A stretch of 64,000 nt of DNA, from positions 29,281,935-29,345,934 of the forward strand of contig CM076196.1 in assembly GCA_038277395.1 (NCBI GenBank), read 5' to 3'. Position numbers and translations under genes: made by a program. The notes beneath the pieces were generated by a model. That model did not search any database, was not told where the DNA came from, and was given only the letters and a program-made list of their open reading frames with translations. This document shows, one piece after another, positions 11,596 through 22,007 of the stretch (position 1 is its first letter; every line of letters starts with the position of its first letter). The DNA is from Dryocosmus kuriphilus (taxonomy: Eukaryota; Arthropoda; Insecta; Hymenoptera; Cynipidae).

Positions 11596-12073
11596 TCGTT
11601 CAGAATATAATACTACCATTGAGAATATTCTAAAAAGCAATCTCTTATATAAAAATGTTAAAACTAATTTAGCTCCAACAATTGAAAACAAATGTAACGA
11701 TATTGTTACTAGATGGCATAAAAAAATCACATTAATGACAGAACTGCCTTTATGTTAAAAACTCATAGCAGTAGAGTAGCAAAAGCTTATGCTCTTCCTA
11801 AAACTCACAAACCGAATTTAAAATGGAGACTTATTGTATCCACAATTGGCTCACCTACTTATAATCTGGCGAAATTTGTATCTACCATTTTTAAGCCCAC
11901 TTTAACAACAAGTAAGTCTTTTTTCAAAAATAGTTTTGATTTTAAAAATAAATTGAGAAAGATAATTGTACCAAAAGCACATTCTTTAGTATCTCTTGAT
12001 GTCGTTTCCGTGTTTGATAGTATACCTTTGGACTTGGCTTTAGATTGTATTGAAGAAAAACTAAATTTGAATC
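11596..12073 (+). pseudogene. PLE-B reverse transcriptase, middle segment
   Basis: It continues PLE-B after the CAC-type transposon: NRSEYNTTIENILKSN, APTIENKCNDIVTRWH, then after a frameshift near 11740 ALPKTHKPNLKWRLIVSTIG and SLDVVSVFDSIPLDLAL. These are RT fingers and the first palm Asp. It is cut at 12073 by PLE-C; EEKLNLN joins directly to RNLTKISKNE at 14665. Confidence 0.85.
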
Positions 12074-12188
12074 TATAATATTAAGGTGAGATCGAATTTT
12101 CCTTCTTAGTTATTTAACGTCTGGGAATTAATGTAAATAAAAACCATTTTCGACACTTCCAGACTATGATATGAATATGTTATTATTG

Positions 12189-12221
12189 ACGTTTCGTCAT
12201 TTAATGAAATGACCTCTTCAG
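12189..12221 (-). ncRNA. Hammerhead-ribozyme-like motif of PLE-C
   Basis: On the minus strand CTGAAGA, then a hairpin with a perfect 7-bp stem (GTCATTT/AAATGAC), then GAAACGTC. The U-to-A change in CTGAAGA is at the variable position of the CUGANGA core. Confidence 0.5.
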
Positions 12222-12543
12222 AATACAGATGTTATCGATCTAATGGAAGTATGTAATGTATAATATGATAGTAGATTAAAAATATATAAATATAAGAAAA
12301 TTGACTTACTGAAAGTGTTGCGTAGTATTCAATCCATTTTTTACAATTTCATTTTATACGGAAGAAGATGAAAAAAGATATTGCGACGATTGGAGTAAAA
12401 TTTGTACAGTTTGTCAATAGAATCAAAATAATTAAAATTTGTAATTGGTCCAAAAAAATTTTTTATAATCCCATAATATTATCTGTATAAATAGTGATAA
12501 AAGCCATGTGATAAGAAGGATAAAAGTGTAGATTTATAGATTA

Positions 12544-12601
12544 AGCAAAGAAAGAAAGAAAGAAAACAAGAAAAGAAAGAAGAAAAGAAGAAGAAAGAAA
12601 A
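12544..12601 (+). repeat. Purine-rich AAG/AAAG simple repeat
   Basis: A run of AAAGAAAG and AAGAAG words in the 3' region of PLE-C; slippage-type low complexity. Confidence 0.7.
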
Positions 12602-12965
12602 CACATATAGTTTGATTTAGGAAATTTTAAGAGAACATAAATAGGGAGGCTTACCTTACAGAAAAAAGTGAAGAAAGAGAAAGTGTTATTAAATCCATGG
12701 TGGATTTATATCAATTGTTATAAAATAAAAGTAAAAGGATTGAATCCTTGATGGAACGAGATATCGTATACCTCGCCATCGTGGAAAACTGCAAACACTG
12801 ATGTGATAAACATGGGTTGGCCATGGACAACAAGAAGGAAGTGAGAAAGGGAAAGAAGGTTATAGAAGGAGAACAAGATATGATAGAAAAGGAAGGAGAA
12901 AAAAAAAAGTAGAAGTGGGAAATTTAAAAATAATTCTGCTAATATAAGAAACATCAGAGATTATA

Positions 12966-14652
12966 TTAAAATATGTTATTCAGGAACATATCATAAACTG
13001 GATTGTAAAAGTTTATGTCTGTTATTTTATTTAATGCTTTTTCCCCTTCTTTCTTATTGTAAACCATTTCCATAAAAATTCTCTTATAATAATTCTGCTC
13101 CTTATGTAAAATAGTAATGTCATCCCAATTTATAGCTGTAGAGTCACTATTATGTAAAGAATGAATATGCTTTCCAATTTCTTTATGGTTTTTTTCACAA
13201 TGAGTTATGTTATTGTGATGTTCGTCTCTTCTAGTTTTTAAGGATCTTTTTGTTAGACCTATGTAAGATTGTCCACAAGAACAACTAAGTTTATACACCA
13301 CATTACAATTTTCTAATTTTCCCAAAGGATCTTTATATAATTTTATAAAAATAATTAAATTTTGAATCAATTCTGAATATTGTGGAAATATTATAGCGTG
13401 AAAATTGTCTACGAATTGGATATGAAATTTGAGGATAAAAGTTAAATGATACAAATGTTTTTTTAGATTCAATAATAGGAGGATTATTAGTTATAGAATT
13501 TGTGGTGTTAATATTATTATTATTTAATTGAAATAGTCTAGAATTAATATGTCTGTTACTAAATTGTTCAGGGTAATTGTTGTACCATAAGATTTTTTTA
13601 ATAAAATAAATATTATCATGATGAAATTTTTTATCTCAAAGTAAGATTGCAGAATCAGTAATATTTTTAATAGTATTGATTTTATGTTTAATAGGATGAT
13701 TAGAGTTAAAATTTAAGAGTCTACCAGAGTATGTTTGTTTTCTATACCAATTCGTAGAAATGTTACCTAATTCGTCTCTAAAAATTTGAATATTTAAGAA
13801 ATTTATACTTTTATCGGATTCATTTTCAAAGGTAAATTGTAATCTGTTATGATAACTGTTAAATTTAGAAATAATTTCAGAAATTTTATCTTTTGGAACG
13901 ATTAGGAAAGTATCATCGACATAACGGTAGAATGAAAAAATTTTTAAGTTGCATTTTTTGAAAGCATTATGTTCTAAATCTTGTAGAACAATTTGAGATA
14001 AAATACCTGATATAGGTGAACCCATAGGGGTGCCAAAATTTTGATTATAATATATTCTATCGAATTGAAATGAGATATAGATTGCATTAAAAATGCGATA
14101 CAATTGTTAAAATCATCCTGAGAAATGTTGGTAAATGTTTTAATATAAGACCATCTATTATTTATACCAGAAAGGACGAGATCTAATGGAATATTAGTGA
14201 ATAAAGAAGAAACATCCAAGGAAAGAAAAGCATGATTATCTGGAATTTTTAAGTTGATAATAGTATTGCGGAAAGTGATGGAATTTTTTACAAAAGAGTT
14301 TAGTTTAGGTGTGGATTTAGAAAGAATATTGTTGATAAATTTTGAAAGAAAATATGTAGGTCTGTTAACATAGGAAACAACAGGTCTGAGAGGAATGTTA
14401 TCTTTATGGTTTTTTGGAAGACCACACATCCTAACTAAATTGGTATTTGAGACACAAAGTAAATTTTTATTAATATTTTTAGAGAATCCTTTTTTTGCCC
14501 AGTCTTTTATAAAAGAAGAAGTTGAATTTTGTAGTTTTATTAGAGGATTAGAATTTAATTGAGTATAAGTATTAGAATCGTAAAGCATTGAATTCATCTT
14601 TGAAAAGTATGAAGATTTATCGAGAAGAACGGTGACATTTCCTTTTTTATTT
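12966..14652 (-). pseudogene. PLE-C reverse transcriptase and GIY-YIG endonuclease, frameshifted
   Basis: Reading on the minus strand: CGLPKNHKDNIPLRPVVSY, LSLDVSSLFTNIPLDLVL, a frameshift near 14040-14090, then FGTPMGSPISGILSQIVLQD and the catalytic FYRYVDDTF. The thumb follows (STNWYRKQTYSGRLLNF), with a stop near 13636. The endonuclease NVVYKLSCSCGQSYIGLTKRSL has the GIY-YIG tyrosines and the later TRRDEH and FMEMVYN. This family is distinct from A, B and E: it has CGLPKNHK where they have ALPKIHK or ALPKTHK, and CSCGQSYIG where A has CSGVYIG. The protein is inactive as it stands. Confidence 0.85.
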
Positions 14653-14664
14653 TAAATTTGAATC

Positions 14665-16033
14665 GAAATTTAACTAAAATATCAAAAAATGAAAATTCAA
14701 TCGCTACACGAACAATTTTCAATAACACTGTTTTTTCATTTAATAACAAATTTTATCAACAAATTTCAGGTTGCCCAATGGGATCTTCTTTCTCTCATAT
14801 TGTTTCTAATCTGGTTTTAAACGACATTGAAATTAGAGCTTTAAATAAATTATCTTTCAAACCTATTTTTTACAAAAGGTACGTTGACGATATTTTCACA
14901 ATTGTTCTAACAAATAAAATAAGCGATCTGCTTTCGACATTCAATAGTATTGAACAGTCTATCCAATTTACTATAGAGGTTGAAAATAATAACAATTTAA
15001 ATTTTCTTGATCTAACTATTATAAACATGGATAATTGCCTTATTACTAACTCGTATAAAAAACCTACAAACTATGGTAGATTTTTAAACTTTGAGTCTTG
15101 TTTAGTCGTGATCTGTTTTACCGACTTATGTGAGCGTCATGCCACGAGAGGGCGCTTTTTAATTTCAATGTACACAGAAAATGGATTCCAAAATACACGA
15201 GAGTTTTTCGTTAGAAGTTACAACCAGCATTCATTCATTTCCACGAACAAATTATTCTCAGGCAAGTTACTGAAACACACACCAGCAGCAATCGCTACAT
15301 TACGATTATCTAAGTCTCATCACATGAATTGTCATAAAATTGGAGTAATCAAAGGCTTAGTTGATCGTAAATTAAAATTGAGTGATAAAAAATTTTACAA
15401 AGAAAACTTAAAATATATACAAGAAATACTTCCTCTAGATAATTACCCTTTAGATTTTATTAAAAGTATTATTAAAGAATATATTCATGAAACGTGCAAT
15501 ACCTTCTCTATTAATAATAATAAAAGTAAATGGCTAGCTTCTTTCAACAAAAATGATATAAGAATCACTCTTCCATCTATTCAAAATCTTTCTGTACAAC
15601 TTCGAATGTCTTTAGAAAAATTCAACATAAATGTTTATTTTAAAGACAACCATAGCTTACATAATTTTGTTTATAAAAATAAAGATTTCGATAAGGTTGA
15701 AGATCTTTTTGGAGTTGTATATTTAATTAAATGTCATCAATGCAATAAAGTATATATTGTGAAACTGGTCGCCGTCTAAGGACTCGAATTTCAGAAAATA
15801 AAAGGTATTGTATTTTGGGTAATTTAAACACAGATTTATCACAACATTCATGGCACTTTGGACACTATTTTGATTTCAATTACAAAAATATTGAAATTTT
15901 ATCTAGAGAAAATAATATTCACAAAAGACGAATTTTAGAATCTATTTTTATGAATAAATTTTCTAAAATATCTATGAATTTAAAAACTGTAACTGTGAAC
16001 ATCAATAGCATTTATAATTGTATCTTACATTAA
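14665..16033 (+). pseudogene. PLE-B reverse transcriptase C-half and GIY-YIG endonuclease
   Basis: It resumes as RNLTKISKNENSIATRTIFNN and contains the palm motifs GCPMGSSFSHIVSNLVLND and KRYVDDIF (catalytic Asp pair). It has the thumb (YKKPTNYGRFLNFES) and, after the 219-bp in-frame insert, GVIKGLVDRKLKLSD. The GIY-YIG part starts GVVYLIKCHQCNKVYI. A single-base loss there (about 15757) replaces the expected G-E-T-G-R-R-L context and shifts frame, so the last 95 residues (GNLNTDLSQHSWHFGH, HKRRILESIFMNKF) lie in another frame ending at 16033. One repairable-looking frameshift makes this the best-preserved RT half of PLE-B. Confidence 0.85.
15099..15312. mobile_element. 214-bp insert keeping the PLE-B frame open
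   Basis: Flanked by AGTCT on both sides (15094-15098, 15313-15317). Insert plus duplicate is 219 bp, exactly 73 codons, with no stop in the host frame. Without it PLE-B reads FLNFES-HHMNCHKIG as in related PLEs. The ends TGTTTAGTCG and CGATTATCTA are weakly inverse. A 5-bp duplication and TG start could be a small LTR-type or DNA-element remnant. The inserted text (TENGFQNTREFFVRSYNQ) looks coding-like but I do not recognise it. Confidence 0.6.
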
Positions 16034-16483
16034 ACACAAAATAATTTTTTCATTTTGCTTTTTTCAAACTACTTTGACTTTGGCGCGCTAATTCTCATTT
16101 GAGGTTTAAACCATCGACAAGCATCTCTACTGTTAAACTCCGTTTTCGTTTCAGTATGTCGATGGTCCTCTGTCCATTCACGTCATTCTCCACAACAACT
16201 CTTTTAAAGATGCGAATTTCACTAAAAATGTTTCAAAGCCATTGATTTGCTCTGAATTAAAACAACTAAAAAATTTTTCTTAATCAGTGACCTTCGTATT
16301 TTTTATATCATTTGAGTTTTAATACGACTACTCTTTGTACATCGATGTTTCTTGAGTTATTTGAGGTTAAATCCTCATTCTTTCGATTTTTGCAACAAAC
16401 AATGTTTTAATATCTTCAGGTATGTTTATAAAGTTTTTTCCAAATTCTGTATCCATTTTTTTCTTCGATTATCACTACGAATT
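16034..16483 (+). other. 3' untranslated region of PLE-B
   Basis: Lies between the endonuclease stop and the right pseudo-LTR. AT-rich, without ORF; contains GGCGCGCTAATTCTC and a GTTTAAACCATCGAC/GTCGATGG inverted pair near 16103-16155. Confidence 0.6.
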
Positions 16484-16735
16484 TTTATTCTTTTAGATAT
16501 TATTAATTTTTTATTTTTCTGATGATGACCCGTAATGTGTTTCGAAACGTTGAATAAATTTGTCAAGGATCCTTTTGTCTATTAAATTGGATTTTTTTCA
16601 TCATATCTTCGTTTGATTTTTTCTACATTCTACAATAAATTGGCTGAAAGACCGACGAAATATTACTTACAATTTTTAGATATACACAGCCGACATAAGA
16701 ATATTAGTATTTATTTCAATACTGTTCAATATAAC
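16484..16735 (+). repeat. Right pseudo-LTR of PLE-B
   Basis: Second copy of 6714-6976. It ends at CTGTTCAATATAAC next to the resumed YqaJ gene. Confidence 0.75.
16519..16550 (+). ncRNA. Hammerhead-ribozyme-like motif, PLE-B right repeat
   Basis: CTGATGA (16519-16525), a hairpin with GACCCG, and GAAACGT (16544-16550), as in the left repeat. Confidence 0.55.
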
Positions 16736-17052
16736 GAAGCTAAAAATGTCACGGCAATGGAACTGTTGCCAAATCTCAATTTTCTAATGAAGTCCGAAGA
16801 CAACGTTTCCAAACTAAAAGAGAAACATACCTACTACTGTCAAATTCATTTGGGCATGGTAATGTTGAACTTTATGTCAACTAATTTTCTTATTTATTGA
16901 TCCTCGGATAAGACTTTTGAGACTATAAATGTTAAATTCGATGCTGCATTCATCGTCAAATTATTAGAGAATATCAAACACGATAGAGAGAGCAATATTA
17001 ATAATTGCAATTATTTTCATCGACCGTTGTATTCGAATGTAGTAAGAATGTA
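16736..17052 (+). pseudogene. SWIM/YqaJ protein, 3' part after PLE-B
   Basis: EAKNVTAMELLPNLNFL joins to EIKCPI of the 5' part. It continues KLKEKHTYYCQIHLGMVMLN and FLIY, then, across a TGA at 16899, SSDKTFETINVKFDAAFIVKLLENIK. The K-x-x-H-x-Y-Y-x-Q-I-H-L-G text is the last conserved block of YqaJ-type nucleases, with the Q that closes the active site. This shows that PLE-B fell inside a once-continuous nuclease domain. Confidence 0.8.
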
Positions 17053-17136
17053 GATTATTTTGGTCTTACGGTCAATCAATTAAAATACTAAATAATAAAT
17101 GTCTTCATAAGATTTATTGAAAAAAACATGACGATC

Positions 17137-17166
17137 GTTTCTACCCAAATTGCGGGTCTTCATCAG
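17137..17166 (-). ncRNA. Hammerhead-ribozyme-like motif, PLE-D left arm
   Basis: On the minus strand CTGATGA, stem ACCC/GGGT with a GCAATTT loop, then GAAAC. Confidence 0.45.
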
Positions 17167-17627
17167 ATGTCTATAAAAATATCAAAAAATAGGAAATATA
17201 AAATAAATTACCAGACATGTAAATATTATTTATAATTAAAACAAAATAAATTGTCGAAGTTACTTTATTAGTCAGATTAAAATATACATAATTGATGCTT
17301 CAAAATTGCGTCGATATAAGTTTGCATCATTATTAATAATTCAGTTGCAGTTTCAAACAATAAAATATACACCATATAACACACATCATGCTATCAAACG
17401 TTTAAATTTTTCTAAATTTTAAAGTTCCGGTGAGGACGTTCAAATACTGACAATCACATTTTGCTGCTTATAACAACGACGATACGAGACATACTGAGAC
17501 TGTAAATACAATTTCGATGAATTGAAGGTGAGTATACATGATATAATAAATCTCTGATGAAAAGCGCGCCAAACTTTGAGAAAACTCGTCACTATATAAA
17601 ACTGTATACGAAATAATCTAGTGCAAA

Positions 17628-17772
17628 ATGCACTGATTATTTGGTTTAAGTTTTTAATTTCGATGTTTAAATTTATTGAAGTTGTGTTATGTTTTTTAAT
17701 GTAAATAGATTCTAGGATCCGTCTTTTGTGCAACTGAACTATTAATAATGATGCAAACTTATATCGACGCAA
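17628..17772 (-). pseudogene. PLE-D GIY-YIG endonuclease, C-terminal end only
   Basis: HKRRILESIYIKKHN and SINLNIEIKNLNQI match the last 35 residues of the PLE-A and PLE-B endonucleases (HKRRILESIFMNKF, INLITETLNINKI). Nothing upstream of this survives. Confidence 0.75.
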
Positions 17773-17911
17773 TTTTGAAGCATCAATTATGTATATTTTA
17801 ATCTGACTAATAAGGTAACTTCGACAATTTATTTCGTTTTAATTATAAATATTATTTACATGTCTGATAATTTATTTTATATTTCCTATTTTTTGACATT
17901 TTTATAGACAT

Positions 17912-17941
17912 CTGATGAAGACCCGAAATTTGGGTAGAGAC
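17912..17941 (+). ncRNA. Hammerhead-like motif, PLE-D right arm (core mutated)
   Basis: CTGATGA, stem ACCC/GGGT, but GAGAC in place of GAAAC, so this copy has probably lost activity. Confidence 0.4.
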
Positions 17942-18227
17942 GATCGTCACGTTTTTTTCAATAAATCTTATGAAGACATTTATTATTTAGTATTTTAATT
18001 GATTGACCGTAAGACCAGAATATCAAACATGCATATTTCAATAAAATGATTCACACTGTTTTTCTACAAGAAAATGTATGTAACCAAACCCTCTAGGCAT
18101 TTTTTCGCCTAATACGCTCAATTATTTGATTCGCGCGTTCAATATGTACAGCTAAAGTCATCACAAGGAAGAAAAAAATACCAGTTTAATTTCCTTCCTA
18201 CTTGTTTACATGAGAATGCGGGCAGAA

Positions 18228-18481
18228 CCCTGCCGATAGAAAAATCTCAGGATATTCTCAGGCGTGTTCTCAGGACGATCTCAGGCTTTCTTCAGGCTCT
18301 ATTTGAATGATTTCGTCTCTAGAGATGGTCTAAGGTCTAAGAGATTTGGGATTTACGAGCCTTCAGGCCATTTAAAAGCCCTACCTGAAACTTTAAAAAC
18401 TGCTACCTGAGAGTCTGCGTCTCAGAAACTTCTCTGCCCTGAGAATCTCCAGGCATTTTCCAGTGAATTCTATCGGTAGGG
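18228..18481. mobile_element. 254-bp MITE with CCCTGCCGATAGAA ends
   Basis: The ends CCCTGCCGATAGAA (18228-18241) and the inverse of CCCTACCGATAGAA (18468-18481) differ at one base. Subterminal CTCAGG words repeat four to five times on the left and as CCTGAG on the right. No coding capacity. The target duplication is unclear (AA at most). Confidence 0.7.
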
Positions 18482-18484
18482 AAG

Positions 18485-19160
18485 AGCCTACACCCACGGC
18501 TTGCGCCTCTGGCCAGCAGAGGCGCTGATGCGAACTTTTCAAATCTGAATAGCAGTTAACTTTACGTGTTGGCCCACAATGGTTGTTTATTTAATTAATA
18601 AACTGTTATCGTTAACATTGAAGGAAAAATCTTCCCTGAATTCCTTTACACTTACCTATAATGGATTATGTGGTGTTTCTCTATTATTCTACGTTGCAAA
18701 CAACTAACCGCGAAGTTAGAGGTTATGTAATATATTTTCGAATATTTTAAGTCGATACTAATATTTAATATAAAAATATCGTTGTATATCTTTCTTAGTT
18801 GTGAGTGGAGAGGATAGTATTTGTTTTTGATATCTGTAATATTTAACCCGAAAAGGCTCTACTTCTTGGAGCAAAAGCTTGTTCGAAGTAAACAATTAAA
18901 GATCATTAAATCAACTAAACTACATCTTGGAATATGTTGCCTCGGTTTCGCTTTAATCAAGAAACTTTTCGTTCTCTAATCGATTTCTCTCTGAAGGTGT
19001 TTCTTAGTTCTTATTAATATAATTATAATATAAGATCACAATCACCTGTAAATTCAAGAAATACTATGCTGGTGAAGAGTAGAAGGATCTTCATTGTTTC
19101 TGGATCGAGATACCGATAGAAAACTGAATATTCCCAGATTTCGGTTACTTATTAAAGTTT
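18485..19160 (-). repeat. Host unit copy 1, carrying the signal-peptide exon
   Basis: On the minus strand this stretch matches 41150-41746 and then 56951-57100 in order. The anchors are the exon, AACTAAGAAACACCTTC, TTCCAAGATGTAGTTT and CACAACTAAGAAAGATAT, then AGAATAATAGAGAAACACCAC and TTAACGATAACA. It is uninterrupted here, so it shows what copy 2 looked like before about 15 kb of insertions. It looks like a first exon and intron of a duplicated gene; no second exon is recognisable. Confidence 0.65.
19046..19094 (-). CDS. Signal-peptide first exon of a putative secreted protein, copy 1
   Basis: The ATG at 19094 opens MKILLLFTSIVFLEFT and is followed after 49 nt by ACAG|GTGATT, a plausible donor in phase 1. 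A Lys followed by a hydrophobic core is typical of a secretory signal. Copy 2 (41178-41226) has the same 49-nt length and phase with one residue changed (E to D). This conservation, while the intron diverges, suggests real coding use. The mature protein is not visible, so the product (antimicrobial, venom or other) cannot be named. Confidence 0.5.
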
Positions 19161-19489
19161 TCTTATCTTTTGTTTTCGATATACAATGGTGGACGTAAAT
19201 TAAACCACTGAAAGTGTTCAGATGTGTTATCGTATCTTATTAAATTTCGTGAGGCTTATCAGTGATATTTGATATTTATTTCTCACATGAATAAATTAAA
19301 GTCAGGAGTATTCGTTATCCTTATACTTCTATTTGGTACGAATTATTTGTTTGTGTTTGACGTGAAGTAGTATATTTACAGTTTTCATAATATTGCTTTA
19401 TTTTCATTTTCTCAAAGGGATACGTCAAAATTTTGTAAAATCTTCTTATGTAGTTCAAAATGACACACTGCATACTGGTGGAATTCTCG
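19161..19489. other. Non-coding stretch upstream of the copy 1 exon
   Basis: AT-rich. Would hold the promoter of the signal-peptide exon if that gene is expressed; I see no clear TATA box or other element. Confidence 0.4.
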
Positions 19490-19815
19490 AAAAACCTGCC
19501 AAAAGTCGAAAAATGGCAACATTTGGATAATCTTTCTTATCAGGGAGTTTTTGAGATCGCTGATAACGATTTTAATATCAAATCTTGAAAATTCAAAATG
19601 GCGGATTCAAACTGGCAGACATGTTGATAAAATTTTTTGTTAATTTTGATGAAAAAAATGTACACATGTTTTCGAGGTCGCTGAAAACGATTTTGATGTA
19701 AAATTTAACAAATTCAAAACAGTGAATTCAAAATGACTGACATTTAAAAAAAACTTTTTGTCAGTTTCAATGAAAAACAGTATGTATACGTTTTTGAGGT
19801 CGCTAAAAACAATTG
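19490..19815. repeat. Minisatellite of about 121 bp, roughly three units
   Basis: GTTTTTGAGnTCGCTnAnAACnATT recurs at 19547, 19668 and 19790, each followed by AAATTCAAAAnnGnGnATTCAAA. It lies just beyond the 3' end of Transib-1 and may be its subterminal array. Confidence 0.65.
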
Positions 19816-20738
19816 ATCAATTTGCAAAAATGTTTTCTCAAATTTTATTCATTTTCTTACAATATTTTCCCTTAAAATTTATCTTCTTACAATTTACAGA
19901 GAAAATACCCCTAAACTGACGAAAATTCATCGGTATCCGGAAAATCAGTTACTTCTGAACATGAAAAGTTCGCTACATTTGCGAAACATTCCTCAGGAAT
20001 CAAAAGTTGGACCTCTTCAAAGGACAAACTTTCGCTTTTTTTTGGCAGTTCAGTTCTCAAGCTGGTGAGAACAGGATCAGACGTCACCAACAGCCAATGA
20101 AAAACGTCCTCCATGTTTTTCTGGCGACTACATTTACGAGAGAAACCATCGCGATATCTTTTGGCGTTCTTGTTCCTCGACTCTTATGCCTCTTCAGAAA
20201 ACAAACCAATTGGCAAAGGAGCCCATTCGACTATCAGATGGCCATGAATTAGAATTTCGTGAATTGATGTAGGCATACATTACCAAGGATAAGTTTCTAT
20301 TAACATTTTGGCTGTCTGCAAGCAATACTCTTTGAACTTAGTCTACAGCAAACCCACTTGACAATACTTGAAAAACGATGTGAGCCCTTTTAATCAACTC
20401 ATGTTTTACCCCAAAAATTTGGAAAGATTCCTCAAAATTTGCAAAAAAAGAGAATTGTAGTGTTTCCATCGTTGCTGTTCCCATATCCACCTGATTTGGG
20501 AGCATCAACGATAAGCCTCATTTGTTTTTTGAACGCGCCTTGAATGATTTCTTTTCGCTCTTTTACTTTCTTTTGAACTTCCTTCCCCTGCACCTGCCAT
20601 TTTCGTACCTCTAATTTGAAACCTATGTGTAAAAAGTATTCAAAGAAGTGAATCCACGCATGTAAAGTTGCAAGTCCATAACAGAGATTTGATTCTTTAA
20701 TCGGCAAAGACAAGACGTAATCCAGATCGTTAAACTTA

Positions 20739-22007
20739 CGAGGGCTGTTTGATAAGTCAGTGACTTTTTGAATTTCCCGCGCAGTAACTTTAAATTCAAA
20801 ACTGCACCCGTCAACGCCATCTATGAGTAGACTACTATTAAATTTTAAGAAAGCTGGGTCATTTAGTTTGTGTTTGACAGTCATTGAAAGCAGAGAATCT
20901 CGTGAATTTTAACGAAAATGGAAAAAAGTGAGTTTCGTGTGCTGATTAAGCATTATTTTTTGCGTAAGAAAACCATCACTGAAACCAAGGAAAGGCTTGA
21001 TAAGTACTATGGGAACTCTGCACCATCAATTTCGATGATTAAGAAGTGGTTTACTGAGTTTCGTTGTGGTCGTACCAGCACAAGTGACGCCGAACGTTCA
21101 GGTCGCCCAAAAGAGGTCATTACGCCAGAAATCGTCGATAAAATCCATGGAAAGATATTAGACGATAGGAGAATAAAAGTGCGTGAAGTGTCTGAGGCTA
21201 TAGGCATCTCAACTGAGCGGGTACATCACATTTTGCATGAATATTTGGACATGAAAAAACTATCCGCGAGATGGGTGCCGCGATTGCTCACAATCGAGCA
21301 TAAGCGCAATCGTGTGACCACTTCAAAGGAGTGTTTGGCGATGCTCAGCCGCAATCCGAACGAGCTTTTGCGCCGTTTCGTAACCATGGACGAAACATGG
21401 ATCCATCACAACACACCAGAGACCAAGGAACAATCAAAACAGTGGGTTTCTCCGGGTGAACGTGCACCAAAGAAGGCCAAGATGGGTCTGTCGGCCAACA
21501 AGATCATGGCCACAGTTTTTTGGGATGCATGCGGTATTATTCACATCGATTACCTTCAGAAGGGTAAAATGATCAACGGCCAATATTATTCAGAGCTTTT
21601 GGACATATTCGATATTGATTTGAAGCAAAAAGTGCTGTTCCATCAGGACAATGCACGGGTGCACACGTGTGTAGTCGCGATGGGAAATATCCATGAATTG
21701 GGTTATGAACTGCTACCTCTTCCAGCATATTCTCCAGATTTAGCCCCCTCCGACTATTTCCTGTTTCCAAACCTGAAGAAATGGCTGGGCGGTAAGAGAT
21801 TTGGGTCGAATGAAGGCGTCATCACCGAAACAAACGCCTATTTTGAGGACCTTGATAAAACCTATCATTTGGAAGGAATAAAAAAATTGGAAAATCGCTG
21901 GACTAAATGTATCGAGCTAAAAGGAGATTACGTTGAGAAATGCAATGCTTATTTGCCAAAAAAAATTTTTTTATTCAAAAAGTCACTGACATATCAAACA
22001 GCCCTCG
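20739..22007 (+). mobile_element. mariner element 1, 1,269 bp, structurally complete
   Basis: Inverted ends begin CGAGGGCTGTTTGATA and agree over about 34 bp with one mismatch; TA flanks both sides (20737-20738, 22008-22009). It lies within the Transib-1 gene, so it is younger than that element. High end identity and an open transposase suggest a recent insertion. Confidence 0.9.

Larger units (their letters stand above)
12074..14652 (-). mobile_element. Penelope-like element, family C, 5'-truncated, inserted in PLE-B
   Basis: Flanked by a perfect 12-bp duplication TAAATTTGAATC (12062-12073 and 14653-14664). It reads on the minus strand from KKGNVTVLLDKSS (14652 side) to a long 3' region (12074-12965) with a hammerhead-like motif and a purine-rich tract. 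It starts abruptly at the RT onset, so it is 5'-truncated. Confidence 0.85.
6714..16735 (+). mobile_element. Penelope-like element, family B, full length with two terminal repeats, multiply interrupted
   Basis: Coding pieces at 7005-7825, 11596-12073 and 14665-16033 together form one PLE protein. The direct terminal repeats 6714-6976 and 16484-16735 resemble the pseudo-LTRs of PLEs. The likely target duplication is GAAGATAA (6706-6713) and GAAGCTAA (16736-16743), 7 of 8 bases. Removing the element restores the YqaJ frame (EIKCPI, then EAKNVTAMELL). Inserts inside it are a CAC-type DNA transposon (7829-11592), PLE-C (12074-14652) and a 214-bp piece (15099-15312). The original element was therefore about 3.5 kb. 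Confidence 0.8.
17058..18016. mobile_element. PLE-D remnant between 290-bp inverted arms
   Basis: Arms 17062-17350 and 17728-18014 are near-perfect inverse copies. Each starts TGGTCTTACGGTCAATCAAT at the outer end and carries a hammerhead-like motif. Between them lies the end of a PLE endonuclease on the minus strand. The 0.95-kb unit is therefore an inverted-repeat PLE like family A. Flanks GATTATT/GAATATC are only loosely alike. Confidence 0.7.

Noticed and set aside
15099..15312. The insert considered as a genuine extra domain of the PLE-B protein
   Set aside because: AGTCT on both sides and absence of this segment from all other PLEs here make it an insertion.
16034..16483. Possible separate small gene between PLE-B and its right repeat
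   Set aside because: No ORF or splice pattern; position fits the PLE 3' untranslated region.
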